This document shows positions 16,202 to 25,757 of a stretch of DNA of 64,000 bases, piece by piece (position 1 is the stretch's first letter; the number at the start of each line of letters is the position of its first letter). This stretch comes from Amycolatopsis xylanica (GTDB taxonomy: Bacteria > Actinomycetota > Actinomycetes > Mycobacteriales > Pseudonocardiaceae). Both the position numbers and the translations under genes were made by a program. The notes below the pieces were generated by a model that saw only the letters and a program-made list of their open reading frames with translations, did no database searches and was not told where the DNA came from. Location: assembly GCF_900107045.1 (NCBI RefSeq), contig NZ_FNON01000005.1:1-64000 (forward strand), written 5' to 3'.

Positions 16202-16248
16202 GCGAAACCCGAGTTTGGGCCATTCAGTGGCCCAAACTCGGGTTTCGC
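16202..16248 (+). terminator. Strong 21-bp hairpin after nitroreductase gene
   Basis: Perfect arms 16202-16222 and 16228-16248 (core ACCCGAGTTTGGGCCA) enclose a 5-nt loop TTCAG. It lies 44 bp after the stop. The long perfect stem makes it the strongest hairpin of this region. Confidence 0.75.
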
Positions 16249-16309
16249 GAAGGCCTGGCCACCGTCGGCGACCCGATCACCAGCCAGCGTGGGGGTGGAC
16301 GTAGTGAGC

Positions 16310-16353
16310 GGGGCGTTTGCGTCGTTCAGCGTTGTGAACGCCCCGTTCACAAC
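16310..16353. other. Two mutually exclusive hairpins
   Basis: GGGGCGTT (16310-16317) can pair with AACGCCCC (16337-16344). GTTGTGAACG (16331-16340) can instead pair perfectly with CGTTCACAAC (16344-16353). The shared strand makes the two stems exclusive. The region lies between convergent genes, so a composite terminator is more likely than an attenuator. Confidence 0.4.
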
Positions 16354-16389
16354 GTTCAGCCGACCCTAACTGCCAGGCATGGGTTAGGA

Positions 16390-16407
16390 CCGGCCAAAAC
16401 ACTCACG
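16390..16407. repeat. Right half of the 42-bp palindrome
   Basis: CCGGCCAAAACACTCACG matches the right arm of the dispersed palindrome, 3 bp before the stop codon of the leftward GatB/YqeY gene. No good left arm is found, so this is a half element. Confidence 0.5.
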
Positions 16408-16409
16408 AC

Positions 16410-16874
16410 TTAGCCGAGCAGGAGGCGCTTGACCTCGGCGGCCACGCGTGCGCCGTCGGCCCGGTCGCCCACCTGTGGCTTCACGACCTTCATGACCGCG
16501 CCCATGGCCTTGCCGCCCTCCGCGCCGTCGGCCTTGGCCTGGGCCACCGCGGCGGCGACGATGGCGGTCAGCTCGTCGTCCGAGAGCTGCTTCGGCAGGT
16601 AGGCCGACAGCACCTCGGCCTCGGCCAGCTCGCGGGCGGCGGACTCGGCGCGGCCGCCCTTCTCGAAGGCGGTCGAGGCCTCGCGGCGCTTCTTCACCTC
16701 GCGGGCGATCACCTTGAGGACGTCGTCGTCGGAGAGGACGCGGGGCTCGGTGCCCGCCGTCTCCTGGTAGCTGATCGCCGAAAGGGTGAGCCTGAGCGTG
16801 GCGGACCGGAGCTCGTCGCGTGCCTTGATGGCGGTCGTGAGGTCGTCGTGCAGTTGTGCTTTGAGCGTGGTCAT
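16410..16874 (-). CDS. GatB/YqeY domain protein
   Basis: 154 residues from ATG 16874. It starts MTTLKAQLHDDLTTAIKARD and contains the YqeY landmarks LRLTLSAI, LSDDDVLKVIAREVKKRREA and the C-terminal GGKAMGAVMKVVKPQVGDRA. The fold matches the tRNA-binding tail of the GatB amidotransferase subunit. Stand-alone YqeY proteins are widespread but their physiological role is not established. The frame is open upstream to 17000 without a better start. Confidence 0.9.
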   Translation of the reverse strand: MTTLKAQLHDDLTTAIKARDELRSATLRLTLSAISYQETAGTEPRVLSDDDVLKVIAREVKKRREASTAFEKGGRAESAARELAEAEVLSAYLPKQLSDDELTAIVAAAVAQAKADGAEGGKAMGAVMKVVKPQVGDRADGARVAAEVKRLLLG

Positions 16875-17149
16875 GGCGGCAATCTTGGCACCCGGGCCCC
16901 TGGTGCGCTCGCCAATTAGCACTGGTGCGCGCCGAACGGGCGCCGGAGTGACGTGGTTCACAATTGCGCCCCCGTGCTTCGTCGAATAGGTTCGTGACAC
17001 TGGGGTTTTAGGTGGGAATTTTCGTCAAGTGGGTGACGCGCGGATGCGCGTTGGTTTGTGCTGCCTGCGTTCTTCTTCACCGAAATCGCCGTCGACGATT
17101 CGGTAAGGCCTTTGAGGCTTAATCACCATTCATTAAATCTGGGGGTTCG

Positions 17150-20100
17150 ATGAGTGTGCCACGCGCTCGAAGAGCAGTGGTTTTTTCCCTTGTGACAGCG
17201 GTTTTCGCGGGATTGCTGCATCCGCCGGCACAAGCGGCCGTGCAGGCCGACCCGCCGCCGCCCGGGGTGCAGCCCGCTTGGTCGGAGCCTTATCCCGAAT
17301 GGGACGGCAAGACCGGTCTGCCGGCCGGTTTTCTCAGTGATCCTCGATTTCGGCAGATTGTCGCCGACAATGCGGAGCTGGCGGAGGACTTCGAAGTCCG
17401 CGACGCGGCGGCCGCCGCGCTGGCCGCCGGGGACAGCGCCGCGATCAGGGCCTTCCTCGACACCGGCCTGAACCAGGCTCAGGCGCTGGCGGCCGCCCGC
17501 AAGGCGGAGCAGGCTCGCCGCGACCGTGCCGAGATCGAGCCGCTGGCGGGAACCGGCGGTCCGTACTTCAACGCCGAGGTCACGCGGGTGCTCGCGGGCA
17601 CCGACAGCGATCGGGCCGCTTTCCTGGCTTACGGCAAGGGAATCGCGCAACAGCGGGACGCTGCGACCAGCCAGGGCGCGCAGGCTCGCGCGACGGAGAA
17701 CCGCGCGCGCGTGACGATGCTCGTGGGTGCGGCAGGGCCGAAGGTCAAAGCCGCGGCGCAGGCGGCACTGGACGCGGGCGACGCCGCCATCGCGGAGTTC
17801 CTGAACACTGGATACCTGGTGGCGGCGAAGGCCGACGCGGACGCTCGTGAGCAGGCGATCAAAGACCAGGAAGCCCGCGACAAGGCCGCGGAGGAGCTTT
17901 CCGAGCTGGCGAAGAAGTCCGCGCGTGCCTCGCAGGCCCGCCGGAATCTGCTGGTGGTGCACGGCAACGGCGTCAACGCGCTGGAACGGGCCGCCAACGC
18001 GCTGGTGTCCGCGGGCACCGAAGCCCGCAAGGCCGAGCAGATCCTGATGGCCAACAAGGCGGGCGGCCAGCATCCGGCTGACGCGTTCAACGCGGTCAAG
18101 GCCGAGGTCGGCAGGCAGCTCGCACTGGCGAACCAGGCGTCGGCCGACGCGCAGACCGCCTCGGTGCGTGCCCAGGTCGAGGCGAACGTACTGGTCGAGA
18201 CCGGGCTGACCTATGGCGTCGAGTGGGCGCAGATGGCCGCGGGCATGGCCGGTGCCGCGCTGGCGGCGGCCAAGGCGTCGGAGACCGCTTCGCACGCCGT
18301 CGACGCGACCGCCTTCACAGACCAAGCGACCAACGCCCAAGAGCTGGCCGAACGGCATGCCAAAGAAGCGGAGCAGTGGCGACTGCACGCGCAAGAACAC
18401 GCGAAGGCCGCGGCGTCGATCGCCGAAGCCGCGCGGGTGCAGGCCGACGCCGCCAAGGACGCCGCCGTCCGCACGAAGGCGGCGAGGCAGGCAGCGGAAG
18501 CCGCCGAGGCGCGGGCATGGGCTGCCGCGGAACGGACCCGCAACGCGCGGATCACCGCGGAGCGGGAAGCCGCGACCGCGGCCGCCGCACGGGCGACGGC
18601 CGAGCGGGAACGGGCCAAGGCCGCGGCGGCACGCAGCCGCGCCGAGCAGCAGGCCGCGGTCGCCCACTCGGCGCGTGGCGAAGCCGATCGCCAGGCGGGA
18701 ATCGCACTGGGCGCACGTCAGCGCGCCGAGGCTCAGGACAGCATCGCGGCCGGGCTGGATCGCGACGCGAACACCGAGGCGGACAACGCGACGCGGGCAC
18801 GGGACCGCGCGTTCGAGGCCGAGCGTGCGCAGCGTGACACCGAGGCGCGTGCTGCCGCGAACGAAGCCGCCGCGGCGGCCGCGCGGGGCGGTTATTACGA
18901 GGCACCCGCCCGTGCCGCGGCCGACCAGGCGCGCACCGAGGCGAACACGGCCAGGGGAGCCGCGACCGCGGCTCGGGGCGCGGCCAACACGGCGACCGGC
19001 GCCGCGGTGGCCTCGCGGGCGGCGGCGACCGAAGCGACGCGCGCGGCGGCACGGGCACGGGCGGCGGCGCAGCAGGCGGCCGCGGCCGCGGCACGGGCCA
19101 ACGCGGCGGCAAACCAGGCCGAGGCCGAAGCGGCGGCCACACACGCCGCCGCGCTGCAGGCGAACGCGGCTTCCGAAGAGGCGACCGCGGGCGAAGCGCA
19201 GGCGGCTGAGGCTTCGCAAGCCGCGAGCGCGCTCGCCGGGCAGGCCGCTTCCGAGTCGGTGCAGGCGCTGACCGCCGCTGAGCGAACGAAGACCGAGGCT
19301 GACGAGGCCGCGGCCGAAGCGGTTTCGGCCGCTACTCAAGCGAGCTTGGCGGTTCAGGCCTCGCTGGCGGCGCGAGCGTCTTCACAAGCCATCACCGATC
19401 CCGCGAACACGGCGATCACCGTGGCGACGCCGTTCACCGGGACCGACCTCGCCGCCGACTTCGTCATCACGGTGGCGAACCAGGCGAGGACGGTCGGCGC
19501 CGAACAGGCGCAGGCCGCGGTGAACCGGGCAGCCGAGGCCGTGGCCGCGGCGAAGACGGCGGCGGACGCCGCGACCAGGGCCTCCGGTGAGATCAAGCCC
19601 GCGTTCGACGCGGCGGCGGAGGCGGCCAAGTCCTCGGCGGACGCGGCGAAGTGGGCGGCGGACGCCCAGCAGGCGGCGGCGGACGCCGCGACGGACGGCG
19701 CGGCGGCGCGCGCCTCCGCCCAGCGCGCGAACCAAGCCGACGCGCAAGCACACGCCGACGCCGTGCTGGCGCGGAAGGCGGCCAACGCGGCCAACAACGA
19801 CGCGGCGGTGGCCGGCCGGTCCGCGGCCGCGGCCGGGCGCGACGCCGCCGCGGCACGCTCGGCGGCGTCCAACGCCGAAGCCGAAGCTGCCGCGGCCAGG
19901 AGCGCGGCGACGAACGCGGAGAACGACGCGACCAAGGCGGAAAGTGCCGCCGCGAGCGCGCAGCAGCACGCCGACAACGTCGCCTCGTCGGCCCAGCGGG
20001 CCCGCGACATGGCGGTCGAGGCCAGCAAGGCGGCCGACCGGGCCGAGGAGGCGACTCGCAAGGCCGCGCAGGAGAAGCGGAACCAGGACCAGCAGAACGC

Positions 20101-21340
20101 GGACCCGCCAAACGGTCCCGGTCTGCCGCTGGACGACGAGCTCGGCGCGCTGACCGACCACGGCAACGGCCTGGTCACCTGGCAGGACCCCGAGACCGGG
20201 ATCTTCTACCTCAACGGTGTCGCGCTCGGTGCCGACGCTCCTGGCCTGCGTGAGCTCATCGAGGCGCTGAAGCGGCAGGTCGGGACCGACCCCGAGCGCT
20301 ACTTCCCCACCGATCACCCGTTCAAGGACCCGCGGTTCGGGGTCTTCAACCTGCTGGTCGACGCCTGCCGGGCCCAGTCCAGCCTGTGCAGCGCGAAATT
20401 CCAGATGCAGGTGGTCGCCTTCGGCAACGGGGGCCCTGACCCGGCGGGCATCGGCGACCCGCAGACATTCCTGCTGATGAGCGCGCTCGCCGAGTTCGTG
20501 ATCGGCGCGGGTGGCCGCTGGGGTCTCAAGACCGGCCCCAAGGCACCACCCGGTAAGCCTTGCAACTGTTTCCCCGCGGGCACGACGGTCGCCACGGACC
20601 ATGGCGCGAAGCCGATCGAACTGATCGCCGTCGGCGACCAGGTCTGGGCCCGTGATCTCGCCACCGGGCGATCGCAGCTGCGCAGTGTGGTGGGGCTGTT
20701 CAACAAACACGCGGACCAGATCCTCACGATCACCACGACCGGGACCTCACTGCGGGTCACCCCGCAGCATCCGTTCTGGGTGGTCGGCAAGGGCTGGATC
20801 GACGCGGGCGAACTCCGCGTCGGGGACAGGCTCAGCACGCTCTCCGGCGCCGAACAGCCCATCACCGCGATCACGAGTTCGATGACCGGCACCACGGTCT
20901 ACAACTTCGAGGTCGCGGGGGACCACAACTACTACATCACCGACGCGCAGCTGCTGGTCCACAACTGCGACCTGAACTACCACGAGTCGCCGGAGCGTGG
21001 GCACACGATCGACCGCCACGTCGCCAAGGACGACGATTATCTGAGGAATCGCGGCAAACCCAAGGCGTCGACGTTCGTCGACCTGCCCACCGCGGAGCAC
21101 TGGACGCAGGCCAATCTCGATCGCAACAAGGACAAGGTCGCGAACTTTCTCAGCGGCACGAAGCAGACGACGGTGATCCACTACCACTTCGACCCGGGGG
21201 TGGACACCAGCAAGATCGGCCGTATCTGGGTGAAGGAGACGAACAGTTTCGTGAGTCCCCGCCGGATGGAGACCGAGTTGATCAAGGATCCGTCCATGAA
21301 GGACGGTTACTACATCAAGACGTCCTTCTTGGACTTCTGA
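17150..21340 (+). CDS. Secreted Ala-rich polymorphic toxin with HINT domain and RNase A-like tip
   Basis: 1396 residues from ATG 17150 with GGGGG just upstream. Order: Sec-type signal peptide (1-29, ending PPAQA), a YPEWDGKTGLP motif, ALF-type repeats (about 70-250; for example VKAAAQAALDAGDAAIAEFL), then about 700 residues of Ala/Glu/Arg-rich coiled-coil rod. A short globular linker leads to a complete HINT domain (Cys1140 in CFPAGTTVAT, VTPQHPFWV, NFEVAGDHNYYI, His1271-Asn1272-Cys1273). The last 123 residues carry GHTIDRHVAKDDDYLRNRG, ASTFVDLPTAEHW and a closing DGYYIKTSF, resembling the CdiA-CT RNase A family. HINT cleavage would free this tip. Toxin activity and delivery route are inferred. 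Confidence 0.82.
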   Translation: MSVPRARRAVVFSLVTAVFAGLLHPPAQAAVQADPPPPGVQPAWSEPYPEWDGKTGLPAGFLSDPRFRQIVADNAELAEDFEVRDAAAAALAAGDSAAIRAFLDTGLNQAQALAAARKAEQARRDRAEIEPLAGTGGPYFNAEVTRVLAGTDSDRAAFLAYGKGIAQQRDAATSQGAQARATENRARVTMLVGAAGPKVKAAAQAALDAGDAAIAEFLNTGYLVAAKADADAREQAIKDQEARDKAAEELSELAKKSARASQARRNLLVVHGNGVNALERAANALVSAGTEARKAEQILMANKAGGQHPADAFNAVKAEVGRQLALANQASADAQTASVRAQVEANVLVETGLTYGVEWAQMAAGMAGAALAAAKASETASHAVDATAFTDQATNAQELAERHAKEAEQWRLHAQEHAKAAASIAEAARVQADAAKDAAVRTKAARQAAEAAEARAWAAAERTRNARITAEREAATAAAARATAERERAKAAAARSRAEQQAAVAHSARGEADRQAGIALGARQRAEAQDSIAAGLDRDANTEADNATRARDRAFEAERAQRDTEARAAANEAAAAAARGGYYEAPARAAADQARTEANTARGAATAARGAANTATGAAVASRAAATEATRAAARARAAAQQAAAAAARANAAANQAEAEAAATHAAALQANAASEEATAGEAQAAEASQAASALAGQAASESVQALTAAERTKTEADEAAAEAVSAATQASLAVQASLAARASSQAITDPANTAITVATPFTGTDLAADFVITVANQARTVGAEQAQAAVNRAAEAVAAAKTAADAATRASGEIKPAFDAAAEAAKSSADAAKWAADAQQAAADAATDGAAARASAQRANQADAQAHADAVLARKAANAANNDAAVAGRSAAAAGRDAAAARSAASNAEAEAAAARSAATNAENDATKAESAAASAQQHADNVASSAQRARDMAVEASKAADRAEEATRKAAQEKRNQDQQNADPPNGPGLPLDDELGALTDHGNGLVTWQDPETGIFYLNGVALGADAPGLRELIEALKRQVGTDPERYFPTDHPFKDPRFGVFNLLVDACRAQSSLCSAKFQMQVVAFGNGGPDPAGIGDPQTFLLMSALAEFVIGAGGRWGLKTGPKAPPGKPCNCFPAGTTVATDHGAKPIELIAVGDQVWARDLATGRSQLRSVVGLFNKHADQILTITTTGTSLRVTPQHPFWVVGKGWIDAGELRVGDRLSTLSGAEQPITAITSSMTGTTVYNFEVAGDHNYYITDAQLLVHNCDLNYHESPERGHTIDRHVAKDDDYLRNRGKPKASTFVDLPTAEHWTQANLDRNKDKVANFLSGTKQTTVIHYHFDPGVDTSKIGRIWVKETNSFVSPRRMETELIKDPSMKDGYYIKTSFLDF

Positions 21341-21351
21341 CATTTCGGCTC

Positions 21352-21385
21352 GACGGCTACCCGGGAACCATTCCGGGTAGCCGTC
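21352..21385 (+). terminator. Hairpin between toxin gene and DUF6183-like gene
   Basis: GACGGCTACCCGG (21352-21364) pairs perfectly with CCGGGTAGCCGTC (21373-21385) over 13 bp with an 8-nt loop, 12 bp after the toxin stop. It lies directly before the next gene, whose GTG is at 21405, so it may reduce rather than abolish read-through. Confidence 0.65.
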
Positions 21386-21404
21386 CAGGCTTTAAGGTGA
21401 TGGC

Positions 21405-22445
21405 GTGACTGGAACACTTCCCGTGGACGCGTTCGGGAATCTGGATTACCCGGAACTGATCGGCTGGCCGGTGTCCAGGCTGCTTGCTCTCGTCGCCGAA
21501 GCGAGCCGCGAGGAAGCGGAAGTCATCGGACGGGTGCTGGCCATGACTCGCGGCGCGGAGCACGCGCGCGCCGCGATCGAGGCGGCGCTCGCCGGCGCGG
21601 AACCGGCTTGGCTGACGGCCGCGCGGCTGGCGTTCGCGCAGCCGCGGGAGGTGCTGCTCGGCCTCCTCGCGGAGGCGGTCGCCGACGAGGCGAACGCAGA
21701 GCTTTACGCCTGCTTGCTTCAGGAAATGGTCACGCGGGGTATCGATCCGGGCGAGGTGGGGGAGGACCTCAGGCACGAGCTGAACCACCCGTTGGCGGCG
21801 CTTCCGCTGCGACTCGATTCCTCGGAACGGGACTTCGATCTCCAGGACTACGACATCCGGGGCGGCGGCTCCTACTCCGCCGACTACTTCCTGACGAAGG
21901 CTGAGGAGAAGGCCGTGCTGACGGCCGGGTCACCGCAGGTCGCGACCCGGATCACGGCGAGCGGGCAGCGCGAGCGGATGACGTCGGCGGTGCGCGGCTG
22001 GCTGGAGCGGTCGAACGGGCGGGCCGAAGCCGAGGTGTTCGAGTTCGCCTACCCGATCGGGGACATTTTCGGCGCCTCGACACTGGCAGGGCTCCCGTTG
22101 GAGAGCCTCCGCGGGCTCGAGCCCGACGGCCTGGTCTTCCGTACGGCGACCTTCGACGAGGTCGTCACCACGCTCTTCTGCGCCGCGGCGAACGGCGGTT
22201 CCTACTCGTCGGCGCGGGGTGGCGCCTATGGCCGCGCCGCGCTGTGGGAGTCGGTGGCCGCGCTGGCCGGTGCCGATCCGGACGAGCCGGTCGAGGAAGT
22301 CGCCGCGCTCGCGGGGCGGCTGCGCTGGTGGCGGTTCCAGGCGGTGACGCCGTGGTTCGAACAGGACATCCCGGAGTTCGGTTTCGCCGCACTCCGGGTG
22401 GACGAGCGGACACTGGCCGTGCTGGCCGCGACCGACACGGACTGA
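21405..22445 (+). CDS. DUF6183-like protein, candidate immunity partner
   Basis: 346 residues from GTG 21405 (AAGGTGATGGC upstream). It is a soluble acidic protein: an N-terminal helical part (LIGWPVSRLLALVAEASREE, AALAGAEPAWLTAARLAFAQ) and a C-terminal part with AYPIGDIFGASTLAGLPLES, ANGGSYSSARGGAYGRAALW and RWWRFQAVTPWFEQDIPEFG. The second half resembles DUF6183, whose function is unknown. It lies 65 bp behind the RNase A-tipped toxin in the same direction, so an immunity role is possible. However, a hairpin separates the genes and the protein is large for an immunity factor. Confidence 0.7.
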   Translation: MTGTLPVDAFGNLDYPELIGWPVSRLLALVAEASREEAEVIGRVLAMTRGAEHARAAIEAALAGAEPAWLTAARLAFAQPREVLLGLLAEAVADEANAELYACLLQEMVTRGIDPGEVGEDLRHELNHPLAALPLRLDSSERDFDLQDYDIRGGGSYSADYFLTKAEEKAVLTAGSPQVATRITASGQRERMTSAVRGWLERSNGRAEAEVFEFAYPIGDIFGASTLAGLPLESLRGLEPDGLVFRTATFDEVVTTLFCAAANGGSYSSARGGAYGRAALWESVAALAGADPDEPVEEVAALAGRLRWWRFQAVTPWFEQDIPEFGFAALRVDERTLAVLAATDTD

Positions 22446-22520
22446 TTTCTGGGGGCGCGTGAGCGCAATCACGGGTTGCTACGGGTTGGGAATAGTCGGA
22501 AGTCCTAGTATTTTGGAGGG

Positions 22521-25500
22521 ATGGCCGCAGAGTTGCACCGTCCCGTGAACCCCGTCCGGTTCGTCACCGCGTCGAGTCTCTTCGACGGGCACGACGCTTC
22601 GATCAACATCATGCGCCGCATCCTGCAGTCGCAGGGCGCGGAGGTGGTGCACCTGGGGCACAACCGGTCGGTCGACGAGGTCGCCACGGCCGCGATCGCC
22701 GAGGACGTCCAGGGCGTCGCGATCAGCGCCTATCAGGGCGGGCACGTCGAATACTTCAGTTACCTGGTCGAGCTGCTCGCCGAGCGCGGCGCGGGCCACA
22801 TCAAGGTCTACGGCGGCGGTGGCGGCGTCATCGTCCGCGAGGAGATCGACCTGCTGCACTCGCGGGGTGTCGCGCGCATCTTCTCGCCGGAGGACGGCTA
22901 CGAGATGGGCCTGCCGGGGATGATCAACCTGATGATCCGGGAGTGCGACGTCGACCTGTCCGCGCAGGGCGGCGTGGCGGTCGACAAGCTGATGCTCGGC
23001 GACATCCCGTCGCTCGCGCGCGCCATCACGCAGCTGCAGACCGGCACGCTGCCCGAGCAGGCGCTCGACATGATCCGCGAGGCCGCCAAGCTCAAGACCG
23101 TCCCGGTGCTCGGCATCACCGGAACGGGTGGTTCGGGCAAGTCGTCGCTGACCGACGAGCTGATCCGCCGGTTCCGCCTCGACCAGGAGGACAAGCTGCG
23201 GATCGCGGTGCTCGCGGTCGACCCGTCGCGGCGCAAGGGCGGCGGCGCGCTGCTCGGCGACCGCATCCGGATGAACTGCCTCGACGGCAGCCCGGTCTTC
23301 TTCCGCTCGCTCGCCACCCGCACCACCAGCGGCGAGATCCCGGTCGGGCTGAGCGAGTCGGTGCTCGCCTGCAAGGCCGCCGGATTCGACCTGGTGATCG
23401 TCGAGACGCCGGGTATCGGCCAGGGCGACGCCGGCATCGTCGACTACGTGGACCAGTCGCTGTACGTGATGACGCCCGAGTTCGGCGCCGCGTCGCAGCT
23501 GGAGAAGATCGACATGCTCGACTTCACCGACGCGGTGGCGATCAACAAGTTCGAGCGCCGCGGCGCCGAGGACGCGCGCCGCGACGTGGCGCGCCAGCTG
23601 GTCCGCAACCGCGAGGCGTTCGGGTCCGCGCCCGAGGAGATGCCGGTGTACGGCACCAGCGCGGCGAAGTTCAACGACGACGGCGTGACCGCGCTGTACC
23701 AGAACCTGCGCGACACGCTCGCCGAACGCGGACTGTCCGTTTCGGCCGGTGTGCTGCCGCATGTCGAGGGCAAGGTGTCCACCGACGCCAGCACGATCAT
23801 CCCGTCGAGCCGGGCGCGCTACCTCGCGGACATCGCCGAGACCGTGCGCGCGTACCACCGGGAGACCGAGGCGCAGGTCGCCGCGGTCCGCCAGGTCGAG
23901 CACCTCGACGCCGCTCGCCAGGCGCTGGCGGCCGTCGACGCCGACACCGACGCCATCGACGGGCTGCTCGCGGCCGCCGCGTCCGATGTGGACGGTGAGT
24001 CGACCAGGCTGCTGGAGCGGTTCCGCGCGCTGGCCGAGTCTTACCAGGCCGAAGAGCTGGTCGTGAAGATCCGTGACAAGGAGCTGCACACCGCGCTGTG
24101 GCGCGAGACGTTGTCCGGCAACAAGATCCCCCGCGTCGCGCTGCCGCGCTACACCGAGTCCGGTGAGCTGCTGTCGTTCCTGCGCCGCGAACACCTGCCT
24201 GGCTACTTCCCTTACACCGCAGGCGTTTTCCCGTTCAAGCGCGAGGGCGAGGACCCGGCGCGCATGTTCGCGGGTGAGGGCGACGCGTTCCGCACCAACC
24301 GCCGGTTCAAGCTGCTCTCGGCCGACTCGGACGCGAAGCGCCTCTCGACCGCGTTCGACTCGGTGACGCTGTACGGCCACGACCCGCACACCCGCCCCGA
24401 CATCTACGGCAAGGTCGGCACCTCCGGCGTCTCCATCGCGACGCTGGAAGACATGAAGGTGCTCTACGACGGCTTCGACCTCACGTCGCCGAACACCTCG
24501 GTCTCGATGACCATCAACGGTCCCGCGCCGACGATCCTCGCCTTCTTCCTCAACACCGCGATCGACCAGCGCGTTGAGGCGTTCAAGGCGGAGCACGGCC
24601 GCGAGCCCAGCCACGAAGAAGCCGCCGAGCTGCGCGAGTGGGCGCTGCGCAACGTGCGTGGCACGGTGCAGGCCGACATCCTCAAGGAGGACCAGGGCCA
24701 GAACACCTGCATCTTCTCGACCGAGTTCAGCCTGCGGATGATGGCCGACATCCAGGAATGGTTCATCGAGCACGGGGTCCGCAACTTCTACTCCGTCTCG
24801 ATCTCCGGCTATCACATCGCCGAGGCGGGCGCGAACCCGATCTCGCAGCTCGCGTTCACGCTGTCGAACGGGTTCACCTACGTCGAGTCCTACCTCGCGC
24901 GCGGCATGGACATCGACGACTTCGCGCCGAACCTGTCGTTCTTCTTCTCCAACGGCATGGACGCCGAGTACTCGGTGCTCGGCCGGGTCGCCCGCCGGAT
25001 CTGGGCGGTCGCCATGCGCGAGCGCTACGGCGCCAACGACCGCTCGCAGAAGCTCAAGTACCACGTGCAGACCTCCGGGCGCTCGCTGCACGCGCAGGAG
25101 ATGAACTTCAACGACATCCGCACCACGCTGCAGGCGCTCTGCGCGCTGTACGACAACGCGAATTCGTTGCACACCAACGCCTTCGACGAGGCGATCACCA
25201 CGCCGAGTGCCTCGTCGGTGCGCCGCGCGATGGCCATCCAGATGATCATCAACAAGGAATGGGGCCTGTCGAAGAACGAGAACCCGCTGCAGGGCTCGTT
25301 CATCATCGACGAGCTGACCGACCTGGTCGAAGAGGCCGTGCTGGTCGAGTTCGACCGGATTTCCGAGCGCGGCGGCGTGCTCGGCGCGATGGAGACCGGC
25401 TACCAGCGCGGCAAGATCCAGGACGAGTCGATCCTCTACGAACGCCTCAAGCACGACGGCTCGCTGCCGATCGTCGGCGTCAACACGTTCCGCAACGACG

Positions 25501-25757
25501 ACCCGGACGCCCACGAGCTGGAGGTCGAGCTCGCCCGCGCGACCGAGGACGAGAAGGAGTCGCAGCTGGCCAGGCTGCACGACTTCCAGCACCGCCACAC
25601 CGCCGACGCGCAGCAGGCGCTCAAGACGCTGCGCGAGGCGGCGACGCGGGGCGGCAACCTGTTCGGGGTGCTGATGGACGCGGCCAGGGTGTGCTCGCTC
25701 GGTCAGATCACCGAGGCGTTCTTCGAGGTCGGCGGCCAGTACCGCCGCAACGTCTAG
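22521..25757 (+). CDS. icmF: Fused isobutyryl-CoA mutase (IcmF)
   Basis: 1078 residues, the full length of IcmF. Order: cobalamin-binding domain (1-150, with SLFDGHDASINIMRRIL and the base-off His), a MeaI-type G-protein chaperone (about 190-420; P-loop GITGTGGSGKSSLTDELIRR from residue 198), a linker, and a TIM-barrel mutase domain (about 550-1078; KVGTSGVSIATLEDMKVLYD, NFYSVSISGYHIAEAGANP). It interconverts isobutyryl-CoA and n-butyryl-CoA with adenosylcobalamin, and its own GTPase loads and protects the cofactor. GGAGG sits only 1 nt before ATG, while TAGTAT at 22506-22511 could drive a nearly leaderless transcript. Confidence 0.95.
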   Translation: MAAELHRPVNPVRFVTASSLFDGHDASINIMRRILQSQGAEVVHLGHNRSVDEVATAAIAEDVQGVAISAYQGGHVEYFSYLVELLAERGAGHIKVYGGGGGVIVREEIDLLHSRGVARIFSPEDGYEMGLPGMINLMIRECDVDLSAQGGVAVDKLMLGDIPSLARAITQLQTGTLPEQALDMIREAAKLKTVPVLGITGTGGSGKSSLTDELIRRFRLDQEDKLRIAVLAVDPSRRKGGGALLGDRIRMNCLDGSPVFFRSLATRTTSGEIPVGLSESVLACKAAGFDLVIVETPGIGQGDAGIVDYVDQSLYVMTPEFGAASQLEKIDMLDFTDAVAINKFERRGAEDARRDVARQLVRNREAFGSAPEEMPVYGTSAAKFNDDGVTALYQNLRDTLAERGLSVSAGVLPHVEGKVSTDASTIIPSSRARYLADIAETVRAYHRETEAQVAAVRQVEHLDAARQALAAVDADTDAIDGLLAAAASDVDGESTRLLERFRALAESYQAEELVVKIRDKELHTALWRETLSGNKIPRVALPRYTESGELLSFLRREHLPGYFPYTAGVFPFKREGEDPARMFAGEGDAFRTNRRFKLLSADSDAKRLSTAFDSVTLYGHDPHTRPDIYGKVGTSGVSIATLEDMKVLYDGFDLTSPNTSVSMTINGPAPTILAFFLNTAIDQRVEAFKAEHGREPSHEEAAELREWALRNVRGTVQADILKEDQGQNTCIFSTEFSLRMMADIQEWFIEHGVRNFYSVSISGYHIAEAGANPISQLAFTLSNGFTYVESYLARGMDIDDFAPNLSFFFSNGMDAEYSVLGRVARRIWAVAMRERYGANDRSQKLKYHVQTSGRSLHAQEMNFNDIRTTLQALCALYDNANSLHTNAFDEAITTPSASSVRRAMAIQMIINKEWGLSKNENPLQGSFIIDELTDLVEEAVLVEFDRISERGGVLGAMETGYQRGKIQDESILYERLKHDGSLPIVGVNTFRNDDPDAHELEVELARATEDEKESQLARLHDFQHRHTADAQQALKTLREAATRGGNLFGVLMDAARVCSLGQITEAFFEVGGQYRRNV

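Noticed and set aside
17123..19339. Long minus-strand frames opposite the Ala-rich rods (also 33030-34565 and 19382-20710)
   Set aside because: GC-rich alanine codons read in reverse give Arg/Gly/Leu-rich nonsense. There is no ribosome site and no domain.
22446..22520. Cobalamin riboswitch before icmF
   Set aside because: The gap is only 75 bp and has no B12-box-like sequence. The enzyme uses adenosylcobalamin, but nothing here suggests RNA-level control.
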